DNA of 64,000 nucleotides from Pseudodesulfovibrio portus (GTDB lineage Bacteria; Desulfobacterota; Desulfovibrionia; Desulfovibrionales; Desulfovibrionaceae), in assembly GCF_026000375.1 (NCBI RefSeq), contig NZ_AP026708.1, forward strand, positions 1,304,501 to 1,368,500, written 5' to 3'. The first letter of the stretch is position 1. The number at the start of each line of letters is the position of its first letter. Of this stretch, positions 60,783 to 64,000 are shown in pieces. Position numbers and translations under genes: made by a program. The notes beneath the pieces are model-generated. The model was given only the letters and a program-made list of their open reading frames with translations, ran no database searches and had not been told where the DNA came from.

Positions 60783-61901
60783 ATGCCTGGGCACCACGAA
60801 CATTTCATGCGCCGGGCCATCGAGCTGGCCTACAGGGGACGGGGCACCACCGCGCCCAACCCCTGCGTGGGGGCCGTGCTCGTCAGGGACGGCAAGATCG
60901 TGGCCGAGGGATACCACACCCGGTTCGGCGCGCTGCACGCCGAGCGCGAGTGCCTGGCCGACGCCAGGGAAAAGGGCGTGGCCCCCGAAGGGCTGACCAT
61001 GTACGTCACCCTGGAGCCGTGCAACCACCAGGGCAAGACCCCGCCCTGTACGGAAGGGCTCATTGAGGCCAAGGTGGGCACGGTGGTGGTCGGGACCCGC
61101 GACCCCAACCCGGTGGCTGCGGGGGGCGTGGAGCGATTGCGCCGACACGGCATCAACGTGGAACTCGGCGTCTGCGAACAGGAATGCCTGGACCTCATCG
61201 GCGACTTCCTGCTCTGGCAGCACTCCCACTCGCCCTACAACATCCTGAAAATGGCGGCCACCCTGGACGGCAAGATAGCCTCGGCCCGCAACGAGCCGGA
61301 ACCGATCTCCGGCCCGGAATCCTTTGCCCGCGTCCACAAGCTGCGCAGCATGGTCGGGGCCGTGGTGGTGGGAGGCAACACCTTCTACGCCGACAACCCG
61401 AGCCTGACCTGCCGCATGAACGACCTGCCCGCAGGCTTCATCCAGCCCCTGGCGGTGGTGGTCACCTCCCGGCTGCCCGAAGCCCCGGCCGAGCATACCC
61501 TGCTCCGCGAACGGTCGAACCGAACCATCTTCATGACCTCGGACAAGGCCGCCCGGTCGAAACAGGCGGACCGCCTCCGCGAACGCGGCACGTCCGTCTG
61601 GCCCCTGCCCGGGGAGCCCGGCCGCCTCAACCTCTCGCCGGGCTTTGAACGCCTCCACGCGGAACAGGACTGCTATTACACATTGTGCGAAGGCGGCGGC
61701 CGGTTCGCCATGTCCCTCATCGAACAGGGGCTGGCCGACGAGGTGGTCCACTTCCTGACCCCGCGCATCCTGGGCGACAACACCGCGCCCTCGGCCTATT
61801 CCGGGCGCGACAACGTGACCATGGCCGACACCCGCGACTTCCGGATCACCCGCACGGAACGGCTGGGCGCGGACATCATGCTGACATTACTGGCAAAATA
61901 A
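60783..61901 (+). CDS. ribD: Bifunctional riboflavin biosynthesis deaminase/reductase RibD
   Basis: A 372-residue enzyme of riboflavin synthesis. N-terminal deaminase domain (residues ~1-145): NPCVGAVLVRDGKIVAEGYHTRFG, the zinc site HAERECLAD and EPCNHQGKTPPCTEGLIEA. C-terminal NADPH reductase domain (~145-372): ATLDGKIASA and VGGNTFYADNPSLTCR. Both halves are complete. No ribE, ribA or ribH is seen downstream in the window, so the pathway is at least partly split. Confidence 0.94.
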   Translation: MPGHHEHFMRRAIELAYRGRGTTAPNPCVGAVLVRDGKIVAEGYHTRFGALHAERECLADAREKGVAPEGLTMYVTLEPCNHQGKTPPCTEGLIEAKVGTVVVGTRDPNPVAAGGVERLRRHGINVELGVCEQECLDLIGDFLLWQHSHSPYNILKMAATLDGKIASARNEPEPISGPESFARVHKLRSMVGAVVVGGNTFYADNPSLTCRMNDLPAGFIQPLAVVVTSRLPEAPAEHTLLRERSNRTIFMTSDKAARSKQADRLRERGTSVWPLPGEPGRLNLSPGFERLHAEQDCYYTLCEGGGRFAMSLIEQGLADEVVHFLTPRILGDNTAPSAYSGRDNVTMADTRDFRITRTERLGADIMLTLLAK

Positions 61902-61943
61902 CTTCCGCCGCAGGCAAACACGGGCATCACCCATTTTTTTATG

Positions 61944-61972
61944 TTGACAACATGAACCTGAGTTCATATTCA
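61944..61972 (+). promoter_or_regulatory. Promoter with TetR-type operator in the spacer
   Basis: TTGACA (61944-61949), a 17-base spacer and TATTCA (61967-61972). The spacer contains the perfect palindrome ATGAAC-CTGA-GTTCAT (61952-61967). A bound dimer would block RNA polymerase. The TetR gene two genes downstream is the natural candidate repressor. Confidence 0.65.
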
Positions 61973-62000
61973 GTTTTTAACACAACACACGGAGGCGATC

Positions 62001-62570
62001 ATGTTGCATGCATACAAGGAACAGGGAGACCACATCATGTCGTGGCACCGGCAGTGGACCCTCAACAACCCCGTCCGGGCATTGATCCAGCCGCCTCGGA
62101 AGATGTTCAAGGGGTTGGTCGAGCCGGGCATGACCGTGGCCGACACGGGCTGCGGCACGGGCTTCTTTTCCCTGGCCCTGGCCCGCCTTGTGGGGCCGTC
62201 CGGCAAGGTCATCGCCGTGGACCTCCAGGCAGAGGCCCTGGCCCTGCTCGAAGAGAAGGCGGACGAGCTCGGCCTGGCCGACATCATAGAGACCTGGAAG
62301 TGCGATGCCGGGGACCTGGGCCGACTGCCCGAGGTGGACTTCGGGCTCTCGGCGTACATGGCCCACGAAACACCGGACATAGACGCCTATTTCAGGCGCA
62401 TGGCCCAATGCGTCAAACCCGGCGGGAAGCTGCTGCTGGCCGAGCCCCGGTTCCACGTTTCCCGCTCCCACTTCGATAACGAGCTGGCGGCAGCGGCCCG
62501 GACCGGATTCGTGCACACGGGCACCCCCGCCATCCGCCTCAGCCATGCCGCCGTCCTGGAGAGGGCTTGA
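62001..62570 (+). CDS. Class I SAM-dependent methyltransferase
   Basis: A 189-residue protein with an N-terminal RQWTLNNPVRALIQPPRKMF region and a Rossmann methyltransferase core: VADTGCGTGFFSLALARLVG (SAM loop), VIAVDLQAEALALLEEKA and KPGGKLLLAEPRFHVS. Substrate unknown. ATG 62001 follows CGGAGG. It forms a two-gene unit with a TetR regulator behind a promoter carrying a palindrome, so it is probably induced by the regulator's ligand. Confidence 0.8.
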   Translation: MLHAYKEQGDHIMSWHRQWTLNNPVRALIQPPRKMFKGLVEPGMTVADTGCGTGFFSLALARLVGPSGKVIAVDLQAEALALLEEKADELGLADIIETWKCDAGDLGRLPEVDFGLSAYMAHETPDIDAYFRRMAQCVKPGGKLLLAEPRFHVSRSHFDNELAAAARTGFVHTGTPAIRLSHAAVLERA

Positions 62571-62612
62571 TGCCGGACGCCGGGAACGGTACGCTGTCTG
62601 CCGGAGAAACGA

Positions 62613-63248
62613 ATGAGCAATGACACCACCGTCCGCGTGCCCCAGCAGGCGCGGTCCATCGAAAAGCGCAACCGCCTTGTGGACGCGGCCATGGCCCTGT
62701 TCGGCGAAAAGGGCTTCCAGGGCACCAACGCCAAGGAGATCGCCGGGAAGGCGGGCGTATCCGTGGGCACCTTCTATGCCTACTTCACGGACAAGAAGGC
62801 CCTGCTCCTCGAAATCCTCAGCCGGCACATGGCCGACGTGGACGCGGCCGTGTTCGAAGAGCTCCGGGCCATGGTCCGGGACGGGGCCACAGGCAGGGAG
62901 ATGATGCGCCTGACCATCCGGCTGGGACACGACTCCCACCACCACGCGCCCGAACTGCTGCGCATCATGCTGGCGATGCGCTACACGGATGAGGACTTCA
63001 CCCGCATGGTGGCCGTTGAAAACCGGGACATGACAGCCAAGATCGTCGGCCTGCTCTCCGCCATGGGCGACAACCTCCGGGTCACGGACCTCGACGCCGC
63101 TGCCCGGGTGGTGGCCAACGCCTTTGAGGAGACCATGCACTCCGTTGCCGTGTTCGGCCCGGACATCGAACAGGACCGCCTCTACGAAGCCCTCGCCGAC
63201 ATGACCGCCGTCTACCTCTTCAAGGACCCTGACGCACCCCTCAAGTAG
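62613..63248 (+). CDS. TetR-family transcriptional repressor
   Basis: A 211-residue regulator: N-terminal TetR helix-turn-helix (RNRLVDAAMALFGEKGFQGTNAKEIAGKAGVSVGTFYAYFTDKKALLLEI, residues ~19-68) and a helical ligand-binding C-terminus of the size usual in the family. A His-rich loop (HDSHHHAPEL, ~112-121) could bind metal or be part of the ligand pocket. It lies 42 bases after the methyltransferase, and autoregulation through the 61952 palindrome is inferred. Confidence 0.88.
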   Translation: MSNDTTVRVPQQARSIEKRNRLVDAAMALFGEKGFQGTNAKEIAGKAGVSVGTFYAYFTDKKALLLEILSRHMADVDAAVFEELRAMVRDGATGREMMRLTIRLGHDSHHHAPELLRIMLAMRYTDEDFTRMVAVENRDMTAKIVGLLSAMGDNLRVTDLDAAARVVANAFEETMHSVAVFGPDIEQDRLYEALADMTAVYLFKDPDAPLK

Positions 63249-63270
63249 GGGGCGCAGGTCCCGATTCCTG

Positions 63271-63299
63271 TTTACACCCAACGACGCACATGATATGTA
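63271..63299 (+). promoter_or_regulatory. Sigma-70 promoter of the last SBP gene
   Basis: TTTACA (63271-63276), 17-base spacer and TATGTA (63294-63299), followed 21 bases later by ATG 63320. Confidence 0.5.
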
Positions 63300-63319
63300 T
63301 CTCCCCATAATTACATAAT

Positions 63320-64000
63320 ATGCGTACGCCACCCTGCCAGACTCTCCCCGCAGAGGGGACCCCGCACGAGGCACCAGGGCCTTCCTTCCCTGCGATACTT
63401 TTCTGCGTCCTCGCCATCTGGCTGCCGATCCTGGCTTTTCTCGCCCTCACCCCCGCACCCGCCCATGCCGGGTGGGAGATCTCCTACCTGACCGAGGAAT
63501 ACTATCCGTTCAACTATACGGAAGACGGGGACCTCAAGGGGATTTCCGTGGACCTCCTGCGATTGATCTGGAAGGAACTCGGCCAACCCGACCACCCCAT
63601 CCAGGTCATGCCCTGGGCCAGGGCCTACGACCGCGTCTGCAACGTCAGCAACACCATACTCTTCAGCATGGCCCGGATTCCCCAGCGGGAAAACCTGTTC
63701 CGCTGGGCTGGCCCCATCGCCACCGTCCGCTTCGTGCTCGTCGCCAGGAAATCGTCCCGCATCGTCCTGGACGACCTGGACAAGGCCGAGGGATACCGCA
63801 TCGGCACCCTGCGGGAAGACATCACGGACGCGCTGTTGCAGAAGCACGGCGAGCGGAACAAGATCGAAGCCCTGGCGAACATGGAGCAGAACATCCTCAA
63901 GCTCATGGAGGGGAGGCTGGACATGGTGGCCTACGAGGAGCGGTGCTGGAAGCAGATCGCCATCAAGCACGGGCTCTCCCCGGATGATTTCGAGACGGTC
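63320..64000 (+). CDS. Periplasmic solute-binding protein, partial at window end
   Basis: An open frame from ATG 63320 to the window edge, without a stop. After a long N-terminal lead there is a signal-type helix (ILFCVLAIWLPILAFLALTPAPAHA, about residues 26-50), then an SBP_bac_3 domain: WEISYLTEEYYPFNYTEDGDLKGISVDLLRLI, VMPWARAYDRVC, IPQRENLFRWAGPI and YRIGTLREDITDALL. It closely parallels the SBP at 40066-40797. At least 227 residues are present; the end lies outside the window. Confidence 0.82.
   Translation, partial: MRTPPCQTLPAEGTPHEAPGPSFPAILFCVLAIWLPILAFLALTPAPAHAGWEISYLTEEYYPFNYTEDGDLKGISVDLLRLIWKELGQPDHPIQVMPWARAYDRVCNVSNTILFSMARIPQRENLFRWAGPIATVRFVLVARKSSRIVLDDLDKAEGYRIGTLREDITDALLQKHGERNKIEALANMEQNILKLMEGRLDMVAYEERCWKQIAIKHGLSPDDFETV

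Overview
The window is a high-GC bacterial chromosome segment. Gene content points to the Desulfovibrionaceae (Desulfovibrio/Pseudodesulfovibrio-like, order Desulfovibrionales). The pointers are a selenocysteine-type peroxiredoxin, YeeE/YedE sulfur transporters, many orphan solute-binding proteins, a ZraSR-like sigma-54 system, strongly palindromic intergenic repeats, and a complete dcw cluster encoding a meso-DAP type MurE. Species assignment is inference; no rRNA, tRNA, CRISPR array, prophage or intact insertion sequence was seen.

Layout. 1-5.0 kb: the end of a YeeE/YedE pair, a VPLPA/PEP-CTERM surface protein, a peroxiredoxin whose catalytic position is an in-frame TGA followed by a SECIS-like hairpin, a DsrE-like protein, and an NSS-family symporter with its 33-residue small subunit. 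5.0-15.7 kb: hemolysin III-like protein, an IscR-like Rrf2 regulator, a CbiM/NikL metal-uptake pair, an HD-domain protein, an SBP gene plus a truncated SBP paralogue with identical leaderless promoter geometry, an acyltransferase, an RlmD-like RNA methyltransferase, two tandem paralogous small proteins, a DUF3108 protein and a CBS protein. 15.7-18.2 kb: pyruvate kinase overlapping an HD-GYP protein. 18.4-35.5 kb: the dcw operon mraZ-rsmH-ftsL-ftsI-murE-murF-mraY-murD-ftsW-murG-murC-murB-ftsQ-ftsA-ftsZ, with MraZ-type repeats in front. 35.5-42.2 kb: a radical SAM gene with no normal start codon, dienelactone hydrolase, an SLC13/RCK permease, an SBP and glyA. 42.5-47.9 kb (minus strand): a lipid operon DUF177-rpmF-plsX-fabH-fabG-acpP-fabF with a terminator between acpP and fabF. 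48-53.9 kb: rpmB, a SHOCT protein behind a sigma-54 promoter, gltX, an Nfu protein, HDOD, a metallo-hydrolase and a WcbI-like protein. 53.9-58.9 kb: a ZraR-like regulator, ZraS-like kinase, a DUF4405 membrane protein and a ZraP-like periplasmic protein. 59-64 kb: FmdB zinc ribbon, SBP, dCMP deaminase, RibD, a methyltransferase-TetR pair with a palindrome in its promoter, and an SBP running off the window.

How the parts fit. The core is growth machinery: cell wall synthesis and division, fatty acid initiation, ribosomal proteins, GltX. Around it are stress and envelope functions. The most coherent accessory module is a predicted sigma-54 regulon. The ZraSR-like pair at 54-57 kb probably acts on shared TGTGCA-N6-TGCACA sites in front of the ZraP-like gene (58.9 kb) and, about 10 kb away, the SHOCT gene (48.6 kb). 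Other points of note are the selenoprotein peroxiredoxin, three intergenic palindromic repeat types, and the radical SAM gene start problem.
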